A stretch of DNA of 64,000 nucleotides, taken from contig NC_048561.1 in NCBI RefSeq assembly GCF_902806685.2, positions 6,289,439 through 6,353,438 of the forward strand. The letters run 5' to 3'. The position numbers and the translations under genes are program-made. Position 1 is the stretch's first letter, and each line of letters opens with the position of its first letter. Shown here one piece after another: positions 24,301 to 33,019 of the stretch. The DNA is from Maniola hyperantus. Its lineage: Eukaryota > Arthropoda > Insecta > Lepidoptera > Nymphalidae. Below the pieces are notes generated by a model. That model worked only from the letters and a program-made list of their open reading frames with translations. It was not told the DNA's origin and searched no databases.

Positions 24301-27300
24301 CACCTTTTCCTTTATATTTTAGATTATGGTGTTAGTAGAGCCAAAGTAGCGATAGCGTATTTTAGAACCTAAGTAATTATGTAATTTAGACGTGCCCGCT
24401 AAAGCGTTAACCTCTAAGAAATCTTGTAAAAAAGAATATTGGATTCATTTCGATTTTAAGAATAAACTTAAAAAATCACTTCTGTGACGGACCAACAAAC
24501 ATGTGTGAAAAGTTATTCGCGCTTCTTGCATTAGGTGTATTTCAAATGAATTGTTTGTTGAAATACACCTACTTAATACCATTTGTTCCTGTTTGTATAT
24601 CCCAGACTAATCCCAGATAAGTTTGCACTTCTTATGACAAATAAGATTTGTGTTTGTCTATCTGTCTTGTCTGTTGGTTCATATGCGTTTAGAGACATCC
24701 GACTGAGTTGAAACTTCGTACAGTTGTTGTCGTTAAGGTTACATTGCAACGCATGCAGGCAATCGATTTATTAAAAAAATGACCAGAAATATTATGTTGC
24801 ATATACAAGGAAGCCGAATGTGAGAAGACTGCAATGGACGTGAAGTACTCAATGGACACCAGGATAGAAGACAACGCCAGAATGTACAAGCTGCAGAAGG
24901 CGCAGTTCGACCAGGAAGTCAATACTGCTGTAAGTATGCCAAGTGGACCAACATACTTGAGCAAATATAGTGTCCGTCTGTCACTTTGGCTAAATGAAAC
25001 CCCCGTCGGCCAATCCTTCGGCTTCGGCCAACATGGGCCGAAGTTTTCGCCGAAGCTGACAGTTTCCAGCAATGCCGAATTTAACGAACTGTTACAAATG
25101 CGCGAGATCGTAATGGAAGACACGGCGCGTGGTGGACGTGTTCAAGGTTCTATATTTATGACAAGTTTAACAGACAGTCGATATAAGCTTAAAAAACCGG
25201 CCAAGTGCGAGTCAGACTTGCAGACCGAGGGCTCCGTGCTACAGTCGTATTTTTCGGTATTTTGTACGACAAATCAAAAATGATTATGAATAAAATAAAT
25301 AAAAATCTGTGTTAGAATGTACAGGTAAAGCCCTTTCATATGATACCCCATACTTGGTATATTAATCTTACTTTGATAAGTAGTTGAAAATACTAATTAG
25401 TGTCCATGAACACATTTTAATATTTTTTTGTGATGGGACTACAAATTCACGATTTCGGATTTTACGAGTGCTATAAGGCCTACCTACCAGCCAAATTTCA
25501 TGATTCTAGGTCAACGGAAAGTACCCTATAGGTTTCTTAACAACAGACACGGCAGACAGAAAAACAGACAACGAAGTAATCCTATAAGGGTTCCTTTTTT
25601 CCTTTCACTTATAGCCAATCATGTACTTAATTTCTTCAAGTCATTAAATTTCAGTGTTGACTTCGGCCTGGGCGGAAAGTTGTGGCGATAGCCAATTAAT
25701 CGGTTTCGGCCCGAAATCGAAATTCGGTCGGACACTAGAGTTGCGACATGAAATAATGATCCTCAGCGAGCCACTGAATTCAGGCGGCGTAAAACTGTGG
25801 CGTGTGGAAGTCCCTACAATGGAACTATGTCCAGCATTGGACAACTATCGGTTGACGATGATGATATTGATGTTCAAGCAAGAGTTCCAATCTTTTTTTT
25901 CAGAAAGCGGAATCCGCATTAGCGTACGAACTGCAGGCCGCGAAGATCAAACAGAAAATACGAAACGAAGAAATACAAATCGAAGTTGTAGAGCGTCGCA
26001 AACAAATCGAGGTAAATAAAACAATTTTTTTTTAATGGTATAAAAAAAACGTTTTTGTACACAATCACTTGATCGTTGAGTAACGGTGATCGGAGTATGG
26101 CCAAACCCTTCTCATTCTGTGAGAAGACCCGGCAGTAGTGAGCAGGCGATGGGTTGATCATGTTGATGATGATGTACACAATCATAATGTGTTGAGATAG
26201 ATACCTAATCAGTAGGTAGTTTAAGGGATAATATTATTTGATCCTCTAAAATCAAATTTGGTCAATCCTTTAATTGGCACTTTTTAAAAATAAATGATCT
26301 TTTTATAACGTGACCGGCCATTTACTTTACTTAAGTTAGATTAGAACATGAATAATCATGTGCTCAGCCGCAGGCCGGGCACTTAGGTTCTATTAGGCTA
26401 ATAGAGCCGAACTTAAGGCCATTTGTCCGCCCAAAATCTTAGGTTGGGTCAGATCAGAAGGTTCTATTGGGTATGTACTAATATACCTAAAAACACATTA
26501 AAAAATTCAAAGAAAGAAGCTCAATTATTTGAAAAGGTGATCAATCATTTCAAAAGATGACTGTTTCGCAAAAATAAAATATCAATAAATAAATTGATAA
26601 TTTTAATAGCATTGGTTTATTTTACTTTCAGGTTGAACAACAAGAAATCCTGCGCCGTGAGGAAGAACTGATAGCTACTGTCCGCTTGCCTGCTGAGGCT
26701 GAAGCCTACCGTCTGCAGACCATCGCCGAAGGAAAACGGTAAGTTGGTTAAATATTAAATCTAAATACTGTCGGTTTACTACAAGAACCATAGAACTAAT
26801 GAAAAGCTGACGCCTACTTCCATAGCAAGAACTCTATTTACAAAAAATCAAGTAAAGTTAATGAACTGATCTCTTTAATAATAGAACGCTTCTTGACGAG
26901 TTCTTAATATTGAACTTGATGATTTTCACAATTAACGAGTTCTTGTTGTAAACCGATGTTTTGGTATTGATAATTAAATTGTAATTAGAGATCTACAACT
27001 TTATTCACATGGAGGAATGTGTAACTGTAAGATTTTGGATGTTTAAGCTAAGGTATAGCAAAGATTTTCGGATTCCACATACATTGAAGTTGTTGAGTCG
27101 GGAGTTTTGTTCCTTACACAGTCATATTTTGAAGTTTTTAATTTTCCGGGATAAAAAATAGCATATGCCACTCTTCAGGTCTTTTACTATAGGTACCCAT
27201 GCCAAAGTCACGTCGATCCGTTGCTCCGTTGGTACATGATTGAAGGAAAACTACTAGCTGATGCGCGCGACTTAGTCCGCTGTATTTAAGTTCTTAAAAA

Positions 27301-30300
27301 TCCCGTGGGAACTTTTTGATTTTCCGGGTTAAAAAGTAGCCTATATCACTCTCTATCCGCTTTTCCGGTTCCGGTTGTCTTGTACGTCAGACGTTTTGCG
27401 ATACGGTCTAACAATATTAAATAGTTTTCGCAAGAAATAATAACCTCTCCGCAAAACAGTGTTGTTCCAACTCAACTTTGTGCAAAGGATCGTCGAAATA
27501 CAATCTAAATTACACCGAAAGTTAAGTACAAAAAGTGTAATCACTTCGATCATACGATTCATTTATAACCTCAAAACACTAAGGTTAAAATATCAAACGA
27601 ACAATTGACAATGACACTGACAAGCTAAAAGGAAGTAAAACATTCAGACAGTGCTGCCAACATAAATCGTCAAAGACACCTCAGAATAAATACTTAACTG
27701 GAAGACACGTTCGGATACGCGTACATTATCGTATTCCGTTTTACGGTAAGATGTCCACCCAGTTATCCCCCGAAATGTCACTGCTATTATCAAAAATGAC
27801 AGATCAGCTGAATATACAAACAAACACTATAACCGAAAATATCACGGCAGCCGTTTTACAGAAGGTGGATGAAAAAATCTTACCGATAATAGAGGAAAAT
27901 AAGAGGCTAAAGACAGAAATCGAAAAATTAAGTACAAAGATACAGAATCTTGAAACAAACAGCAAGAGGAAGAATATAATACACGGGCTCCCAGAGTCAA
28001 ATGAGGAAACTCATGAGGACTTAAGTATACTAGTAACTTCAACAATGAAAGAGATTGATGTGCAACTTGAATATGGGGAAATTGACAGACTGCAAAGATT
28101 GGGGAAAAAAGTGAACGAGGAAAGCAAAACTAGACCAATTTACTAGCTACAACCACCCTGCAGAAAAAAATACAAATCCTTAAAATATAAAAAGATGAAA
28201 CTAAATACATATATTACCCACGATTTAACAAAAGCGGAACTACAACTAAAAAAAGAAAAAAGGCACATGGACAATAAGGAAAACGAAAAACGGAAGAGAT
28301 CAGAAACCCAAGCCCTGCCACTTCTAATGCAAAACAAAACCCCAAAAATGCAAAGGAAAGTGCTTTCAATTCATGCGCGAAAGAGCCTACTCACTCTCCG
28401 ACAAAAACACTTATAGGAACTAAACTACCACCAGGAACCGGAAGATCACTGATAAAAAAATCTCTAAAGCATAACATAACAACACAAAGCACCCCAACCC
28501 GGTTGGTCACCGTGGGGGAAGAAGACCACTACCCTCCAGGAAACAGAATTCAAAACTATATACCCAATACCTGCCTGCTCTACATTTGCACTTATAATGC
28601 TCGATCACTCCTGTCGGAAGAAAGGCTTATAGAGTTTAAAGAATCCATATCGCATATTAAGTATGATATTATTGGCCTCTCTGAAATCAGAAGAACTGGA
28701 TACAACATAGTAGAAGATTCAAAACATATTTTTGCTACTATGGAGAAACCAAAGGCCAATATGGAGTTGGATTTCTAATAAAATCTAAATATAAGAACTA
28801 CATAGAAAGCTTCAAAGGTATTTCTGAACGGATATGTATATTAAACCTAAAACTATCTACAATGGACATTTCTATAATACATAGTTCACTTACCAACTAG
28901 CGACTCTACAGACAAAGATATTGACCAATTTTATGAATCATGTATGAAACAATAAAAATTAGCAACAAAAATTTAATAATAATGGGCGATTTTAACGCTC
29001 GTGTTGGTCAACAAGTACGAGGTGAATACAAATCCTAGGTAAAACTGCTACGGAAAAAGGGATAAAAGAGGTAGCAAATTGATCAACTTTGCGCTAGAAA
29101 ACAATCTGACCATAATTAACAGCATATTTAATAAAAAGGAAAAATCTCTCTGGACTTGGATCTCCCCCAAGAGTAAGAAAAGTCAAATAGACTATATACT
29201 ATCCAATATGAGGAGCCAGTTTACCAACTTTGAAGTACTCAATCAACTCTCCTTCGCCAGTGACCACAGACTCTTGAGAAGCACAGTAAAAATAGAAATA
29301 ACCAAAAAAAGTAGAGCAAAATACGGCAGCTCAATTATTCAATTGAAGAGTGCCCAGGACGAAGCAAATTATCTTGCAAACTTAAAAAAAAACATAAGCA
29401 AAGTATATTTGTCTAAATCAGAAAGTGTAGAGTCTTTCTACTTAAAAATAAAAGCAGCAATTTTAAATAGCATAAAGCAAAGCCGGGATGAAAACCCCAA
29501 GAATCATACTATTATAACCCAAGAAACAAAAAATATGATACAAAGAAGAAATGAATTAAAAAACAAAACCTCTAAAAGTAAATATGAAAAACAGGAACTA
29601 AAAAATTTGTATAAACACATCCATAGACGCATTAAAAGGGATTACCACGAATACAGACTTAAAATTATTGAAAAACACTTAATCAGTTCAGGCAGTTTGA
29701 AGAAAAGCGACAAAGAACTCAACTCAAGTAAATGCTGGATTCCCTGCTTAAATGCGTCTAGTGAGAAAACTTATTCTAGATCTGAAATTATACATATCGC
29801 TACGGAGTTCTATAAAAATCTGTATAGCAAACGTATTGTACCACCTGAAAATACCCATAATATTATATTAGAGACAAATGGAGACCTAATACACACAGAT
29901 GAAAAGGTAAAAAAGTTTACGGAAGTAGAGATTTTAAAAAAGTTGGAAAAATTAAAAATTGACAAAAGTAGCGGTCCAGATAAAATATCGAATGAGATGT
30001 TAAAAGTTGGGAGAACTCTACTATTAGAACCCCTAACTCAGCTTTTTAATAAAATTTTAGAAGAAAGAAAAGTACCTACAGAATGGGCTGAATCTGATAT
30101 TATCTTGCTCTACAAGAAAGGCGACCCATGTGACATTGGAAACTATAGGCCTATCAGCCTTCAACCTTGCCTCTACAAACTTCTAGCTACTTGCTTAGAG
30201 CAGCGATTATCAGAAATAACTGAAAAATATCAACCAGTCGAACAGGCAGGTTTCAGAAAGAGCTTCTCAACCGCCGACCACATACACACACTAGATCAAG

Positions 30301-32519
30301 TCATAGAGAAATATCAAGATCAAAGACGCCCTTTATACTTGGCATTTATCGATTATACAAAAGCGTTCGACTCTATCTCGCATGAAAGTATGTGGTGGGC
30401 TCTACAAAAAAGCAATACACCTGTAGAACTCATAGAACTGATACAAGATATTTACAGCAAAAGCACAAGTAGAGTCAGGCTGGAGAGAAAAGGACCTGAG
30501 ATCAAAATATGTAGAGGCGTTAGGCAGGGTGACCCAGTCTCGCCGAGGATTTTTATAATAGTCCTTCAAAGCATAATGAAAGACCTAGACTGGTCCAAAA
30601 AAGGAATATATGTCAATGGATTATACTTAAGCAACTTAAGATTCGCCGACGACATTCTCCTCTTTTCCGAAACGGCACATGGTCTCGAAAAAATGATCAA
30701 CGACCTAAATTCTGCAAGTCTCAAAATAGGCCTTGAGTTAAATAGTACAAAAACGAAAGTTATGACCAACAGTGTAGAAAAACCTATATGCGTTCGAGAT
30801 ACTCTACTAGAATATGTGCAAGACTATATATACCTTGGCAAACAAATTTCGTTTAAAAAGTCAAGACACCTAGACGAAATTGAAAGACGCGTAAAAATCA
30901 CATGGAACAAATTCTGGGCCTATAAATACATACTTAAGTCAGATTTACCTCTAAATTTAAAAACAAAAATAATGGATTCATGTTTGCTACCTTGCCTTAC
31001 TTATGCTAGCCAAACCTGGATATTCAACAAATACACAAAAAATAAAATCCAAACTGCTCAGAGGGCAATGGAACGGAGCATTCTAGGTCTGCGTAGAATA
31101 CACAAAACTAGAAATGCAGCTATAAGAAAAAAAACGAAAGCTATTGATGCATTAAAACATGCCATGAAGTTAAAGTGGAAATGGGCTGGTCATGTTATTC
31201 GACTCACAGATAAAAGATGGACAAATACTGTAACTGAATGGCGTGGCCCAGTTGGGAAACGAAAGAGAGGTAGACCTGTAGAAAGTTGGGAAAATGAAAT
31301 TAAAGAAACAGGAGGTATAAACTGGAGAAAAAAGGCTCTAGACAGGAAGACCTGGAAAAATCTGGAGGAGGCCTTTCTCGCTGAGGGGTCCTTAAAATAA
31401 AAAGAAAACAAATAATGACATTTCTAATAATTATTATATTTTAAGATTAAATAATAAATATTAACTAATGCATGCACAAGTAAATTGATCTATATAGCTG
31501 TGAATTTTAATTATTTTTTGTCAACTAATTATTTGTTTAATAATTTATTAAGGATGAATAAAAGGCTTTTTTATTTTTATTTATTTATAAATATTATATT
31601 ATACAATTCCTACCTTGTCTGTAAGTTAAACAGCACAGAGCCGTTGTCGCTAGTAATACTCATGGGTGTGTCTCGGAAACTCTCTATAAGGCCGTCTCTC
31701 TTATACACATGGTCCAGGTCTGCTGTGCCAAAGAACTTCATTGCATTATGTTCTGGAAGAAACTCCATGCTCTCCAGGCCTGAAATAAGGTATGAATATG
31801 AAATCATTATTCTAAAGGAATTCTTATAGCGTTAGCCTACATCAAGTAAATAAATATTTATGAATTTTTTCTTATTTTTTTTTAAATCTTCAAACCCTTA
31901 CCGTGATCAAAAGCTTAGTAACAGCGGGGCTTGTCTAACTATCGAAAACTTATAAGATTTTTTTAAACTAGATGATGTCCGTGACTTCGTCCGCGTAAGT
32001 TAGAGTTTTGTAAATTCCGTGTTAACTCTTTGATTTTCCGGGATAATAAGTACCCATGTCCTTCACTGGGATACAAGCTATCTCTCCAACTTTCATCTAA
32101 ATCTATTAAAGCGGATGGGCCGTGAAAAGCCAGCAGACAGACAGACATATTTACGTATTTATGATAAATATAGTAAAGATATGATGGATGGTAAGGAAAC
32201 CAATCAATTACCTACCTTGACCAAGCCTCAAAACCGCGAGGATAGTAAAAGTCAACACCAAATTTCCAATAGCCAACACAAATAACAGAAAAACAAGGGT
32301 CCAGAACGCAAATGTCCGCCTTCCTTTATGGATAGTTTTCGTTACATCGTTCCCATTCTTATCAGAATAGTTTTTAACACTGTTCGTATTCGTTTTGTGT
32401 AAAAATACTTGACTTTGGGATGGCGTTTTTGTTAGAAGCGCTTTCTCGCCACGGTTTCTTTCTAATGTATCAGACATCGCTTCGGATAAGGGCGAGACAC
32501 CACGGAGATTAGACATCAT
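18230..32519 (-). CDS. Scgbeta: Beta-sarcoglycan
   Basis: A type II membrane subunit of the sarcoglycan complex, which links the dystrophin system to the cell surface. Exon 1 (32216-32519) has a cytoplasmic N-terminus and one membrane helix ('FAFWTLVFLLFVLAIGNLVL', about residues 72-96). Exon 2 is 31614-31779 ('SMEFLPEHNAMKF', matching human 'SMEFHESGLLRF'). Exon 3 is 19084-19237 and encodes 'ADTKLVVNASGV' and 'LSDPDSGEQVFST'. Exon 4 is 18230-18607, with 'GKEGVFIDV' and a Cys-bearing C-terminus ('FKVCVCMPQGKLF', 'NPCA'). All junction phases agree. The total is about 333 aa, close to human SGCB. ATG pairs at 32519 and 32516 leave the exact start open. The N gap begins 19 bp upstream of exon 3. 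An open piece beyond it (19456-19489, 'RRVIGTFLGSAL') is in a joinable phase, but human has nothing equivalent, so I leave it out. The second intron is 12.4 kb and holds flotillin-2 exons and a LINE. Confidence 0.9.
18846..19083 (-). repeat. Partial copies of beta-sarcoglycan exon 3 in the following intron
   Basis: Directly after the exon 3 donor, about 19012-19083 repeats the segment of exon 3 that encodes 'GVSSLELSDPDSGEQ', here 'SVSTLELLDPDSCEQ'. A second, shorter piece at about 18858-18890 ('ggctccagggaactgacgct' and on) repeats the same exon stretch. They are separated by a MITE family I fragment (18928-19010). A family H MITE (18639-18834) follows. Confidence 0.72.
19256..19455. other. 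Assembly gap (200 N)
   Basis: Exactly 200 unknown bases, probably a placeholder of unknown true length. It sits just upstream of beta-sarcoglycan exon 3, so the acceptor context of that exon cannot be read beyond 19 bases. Confidence 0.98.
19490..21371. other. Beta-sarcoglycan intron 2, gene-poor part
   Basis: AT-rich and without a recognisable coding exon. A Helitron-like family B fragment is at about 20521-20690 ('cttcttcgacatggactgag', 'cccgtggcaactctttt', 'gggccgtgaaaagctaacag'). Otherwise nothing is seen. Confidence 0.5.
21372..21506 (+). CDS. Small ORF, possible first exon of an unknown membrane peptide
   Basis: ATG at 21372 opens a 44-codon frame beginning 'MEMLRIALVPLGLTIGLTYL', a convincing single hydrophobic helix, then 'NVKRQ'. 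After that it runs into a low-complexity TCATCA repeat and a lepidopteran repeat ('cactgctggacatagg') and stops at 21506. The first 25 codons look protein-like and resemble the start of small mitochondrial inner-membrane subunits. A weak donor (gtattg) follows 'CAA'. The family is not identified and it may be chance. Confidence 0.25.
   Translation: MEMLRIALVPLGLTIGLTYLNVKRQVLQVSSSSSHHSIDAHCWT
21988..26738 (+). CDS. Flo2: Flotillin-2, internal exons only, with a frameshift
   Basis: Flotillins are SPFH-domain scaffold proteins of membrane microdomains. Four exons are clear: 21988-22218 (end of the SPFH domain, 'LTVEEVYKDRDQFAGLV', 'APDVGRMGIEILSFTIKDVY'), 24810-24929 ('EAECEKTAMDVKYS', 'LQKAQFDQEVNTA'), 25904-26011 ('KAESALAYELQAAKIKQKIR') and 26632-26738 ('ATVRLPAEAEAYRLQTIAEG'). 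All have good splice sites. Exon 1 breaks after 'DADIGVAQ'. The expected A-N-R-D-A-G-I is recovered only if two G bases are added near 22196-22207, and the exon length (231 nt) is 2 short of what its border phases require. The N-terminal part and the A-E-rich C-terminal part are not found in the window. It lies antisense inside beta-sarcoglycan intron 2. It is either a partial duplicate or pseudogene, or a real gene with unfound exons and a local sequence error. Confidence 0.8.
22219..24809. other. Flotillin-2 intron
   Basis: Contains a SINE family D fragment (about 22290-22455, minus) and a Helitron-like family A copy (24085-24325, plus) with a (CAGT)n run. The rest is AT-rich without a visible gene. 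Confidence 0.6.
24930..25903. other. Flotillin-2 intron with repeat C and RTE-tail pieces
   Basis: Family C lies in reverse at about 25190-25600. At about 25770-25845 there is an RTE LINE tail fragment ('gtggcgtgtggaagtcccta' and 'tatgtccagcattggacaac'). 'tcggccaa' and 'cgaaatcgaaattcgg' motifs near 25005-25060 and 25660-25735 form inverted pairs, possibly an element split by family C. No exon is seen. Confidence 0.5.
27255..27360 (+). mobile_element. Helitron-like family B fragment
   Basis: 'tagctgatgcgcgcgactta' followed by 'aaatcccgtgggaac' and 'tttccgggttaaaaagtagc', broken off at about 27355 where the LINE begins. Other family B pieces are at 1250-1605, 20521-20690, 31970-32170, 33460-33650 (degraded), 35690-35860, 39770-39965 (minus), 46060-46170, 51300-51535 (minus) and 61565-61790. 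Confidence 0.6.
27751..28416 (+). pseudogene. LINE ORF1-like protein, frameshifted
   Basis: The first part (27751-28146) starts at an ATG and encodes an acidic/basic coiled coil ('VDEKILPIIEENKRLKTEIE', 'LSTKIQNLETNSKRKNIIHG') followed by a 'GEIDRLQRLGKK' segment typical of non-LTR ORF1-like proteins. It stops at TAG. A continuation in another frame (28195-28416, 'THDLTKAELQLKKEKRHMDN') shows that the reading frame was broken. Similar ORF1-like proteins bind the element's RNA; that role is from family knowledge. Confidence 0.7.
28503..29075 (+). pseudogene. LINE endonuclease domain, decayed
   Basis: Remains of an APE-type endonuclease. 'LYICTYNARSLLSEERL' and 'YDIIGLSEIRRTG' are in one frame (28503-28778), and 'LIIMGDFNARVGQQ' is in another near 28975-29010. 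Several frameshifts and stops separate them from each other and from the RT frame, so the element could not supply its own nicking activity. Confidence 0.72.
29079..31400 (+). CDS. LINE reverse transcriptase, intact 773-codon frame
   Basis: The frame opens just after the endonuclease remains; its start includes the last endonuclease block ('SLWTWISPKSKKSQIDYILS', with S-x-I-D-Y and later 'SDHRLL'). The RT blocks follow: 'GNYRPISLQPCLYKLLATCL' (about residue 354), 'QAGFRKSFSTADHIH' (about 388), 'LAFIDYTKAFDSI' (about 421), 'GVRQGDPVSPRIF' (about 478) and the catalytic box 'FADDILLFSE' (about 521, F in place of the usual Y). The C-terminus has 'KWKWAGHVIRL' and 'GRPVESW', as in RTE-type elements. 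The frame has no stop over 2.3 kb, so it is fairly young. The first Met is probably not a real start, as the protein would be continuous with the endonuclease. Confidence 0.88.
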   Translation: MINFALENNLTIINSIFNKKEKSLWTWISPKSKKSQIDYILSNMRSQFTNFEVLNQLSFASDHRLLRSTVKIEITKKSRAKYGSSIIQLKSAQDEANYLANLKKNISKVYLSKSESVESFYLKIKAAILNSIKQSRDENPKNHTIITQETKNMIQRRNELKNKTSKSKYEKQELKNLYKHIHRRIKRDYHEYRLKIIEKHLISSGSLKKSDKELNSSKCWIPCLNASSEKTYSRSEIIHIATEFYKNLYSKRIVPPENTHNIILETNGDLIHTDEKVKKFTEVEILKKLEKLKIDKSSGPDKISNEMLKVGRTLLLEPLTQLFNKILEERKVPTEWAESDIILLYKKGDPCDIGNYRPISLQPCLYKLLATCLEQRLSEITEKYQPVEQAGFRKSFSTADHIHTLDQVIEKYQDQRRPLYLAFIDYTKAFDSISHESMWWALQKSNTPVELIELIQDIYSKSTSRVRLERKGPEIKICRGVRQGDPVSPRIFIIVLQSIMKDLDWSKKGIYVNGLYLSNLRFADDILLFSETAHGLEKMINDLNSASLKIGLELNSTKTKVMTNSVEKPICVRDTLLEYVQDYIYLGKQISFKKSRHLDEIERRVKITWNKFWAYKYILKSDLPLNLKTKIMDSCLLPCLTYASQTWIFNKYTKNKIQTAQRAMERSILGLRRIHKTRNAAIRKKTKAIDALKHAMKLKWKWAGHVIRLTDKRWTNTVTEWRGPVGKRKRGRPVESWENEIKETGGINWRKKALDRKTWKNLEEAFLAEGSLK
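31970..32170 (+). mobile_element. Helitron-like family B copy in beta-sarcoglycan intron 1
   Basis: 'gtgacttcgtccgcgtaagt', 'ttgattttccgggataataa' and 'gggccgtgaaaagccagcag' in order, followed by CAGACAGA. Confidence 0.65.
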
Positions 32520-33019
32520 TTCTTTTCTTCACTCGCAATACAAAACAATTTTCGGAAATGCGGAAACCTAAAAATAGCACAAAAACAGGATAGAATTGAC
32601 ACAAATGTTTTGAAATGGTGCGCGCGCATTATTCCGTGGAATTCTCGATTCTTATTGGCCTGTTAGATAACCAATCAATTTATAGCAGCCTTGGATACTT
32701 GGATTTTGGTTATTGTTATAAAATCGGTAATCTGCGATGTTACCGATTCATCTTAGAAATAAATACCTAGAGTAATAATTATTCACCGTAGTGGTTGCAA
32801 TGTCGTTACGTTATAAAAATAATTTTAAATAAATCCGATGCCAAAATAAATCGTCGGCTCTTTATCGAAAACAATTTTTTTACGCAATGCTGATTTTTTG
32901 GCTTTTGCCAAAATGATTCTGCAACTTTTATGCTCTATAAGTTATGGTAGGTTATGAATGTTGTCAAATTGACATTTATTGAATTTTGACAACGGTGTTT
33001 GACAATTTGCTTTGTAATC
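32520..33019. promoter_or_regulatory. Shared head-to-head promoter region
   Basis: This 500-bp space separates the start codons of beta-sarcoglycan (minus, 32519) and proteasome alpha-2 (plus, 33020). It must hold the 5' UTRs and promoters of both unless one gene has a distant non-coding first exon. No TATA box is placed with confidence. An inverted CCAAT ('attgg') is at about 32655. It is free of the dispersed repeats that crowd the neighbouring DNA. Confidence 0.55.

Larger units (their letters stand above)
27361..31480 (+). mobile_element. RTE-clade non-LTR retrotransposon
   Basis: A nearly full-length LINE inserted in beta-sarcoglycan intron 2, antisense to that gene. Order: 5' region, an ORF1-like coiled-coil part (27751-28416, broken), a decayed endonuclease part (28503-29075) and an intact reverse transcriptase frame (29079-31400), then a short AT-rich 3' end. 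RT motifs and the C-terminal 'GRPVESW' region fit the RTE clade. Exact ends are estimated from the loss of coding signal and the return of intron-like sequence. Confidence 0.85.
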
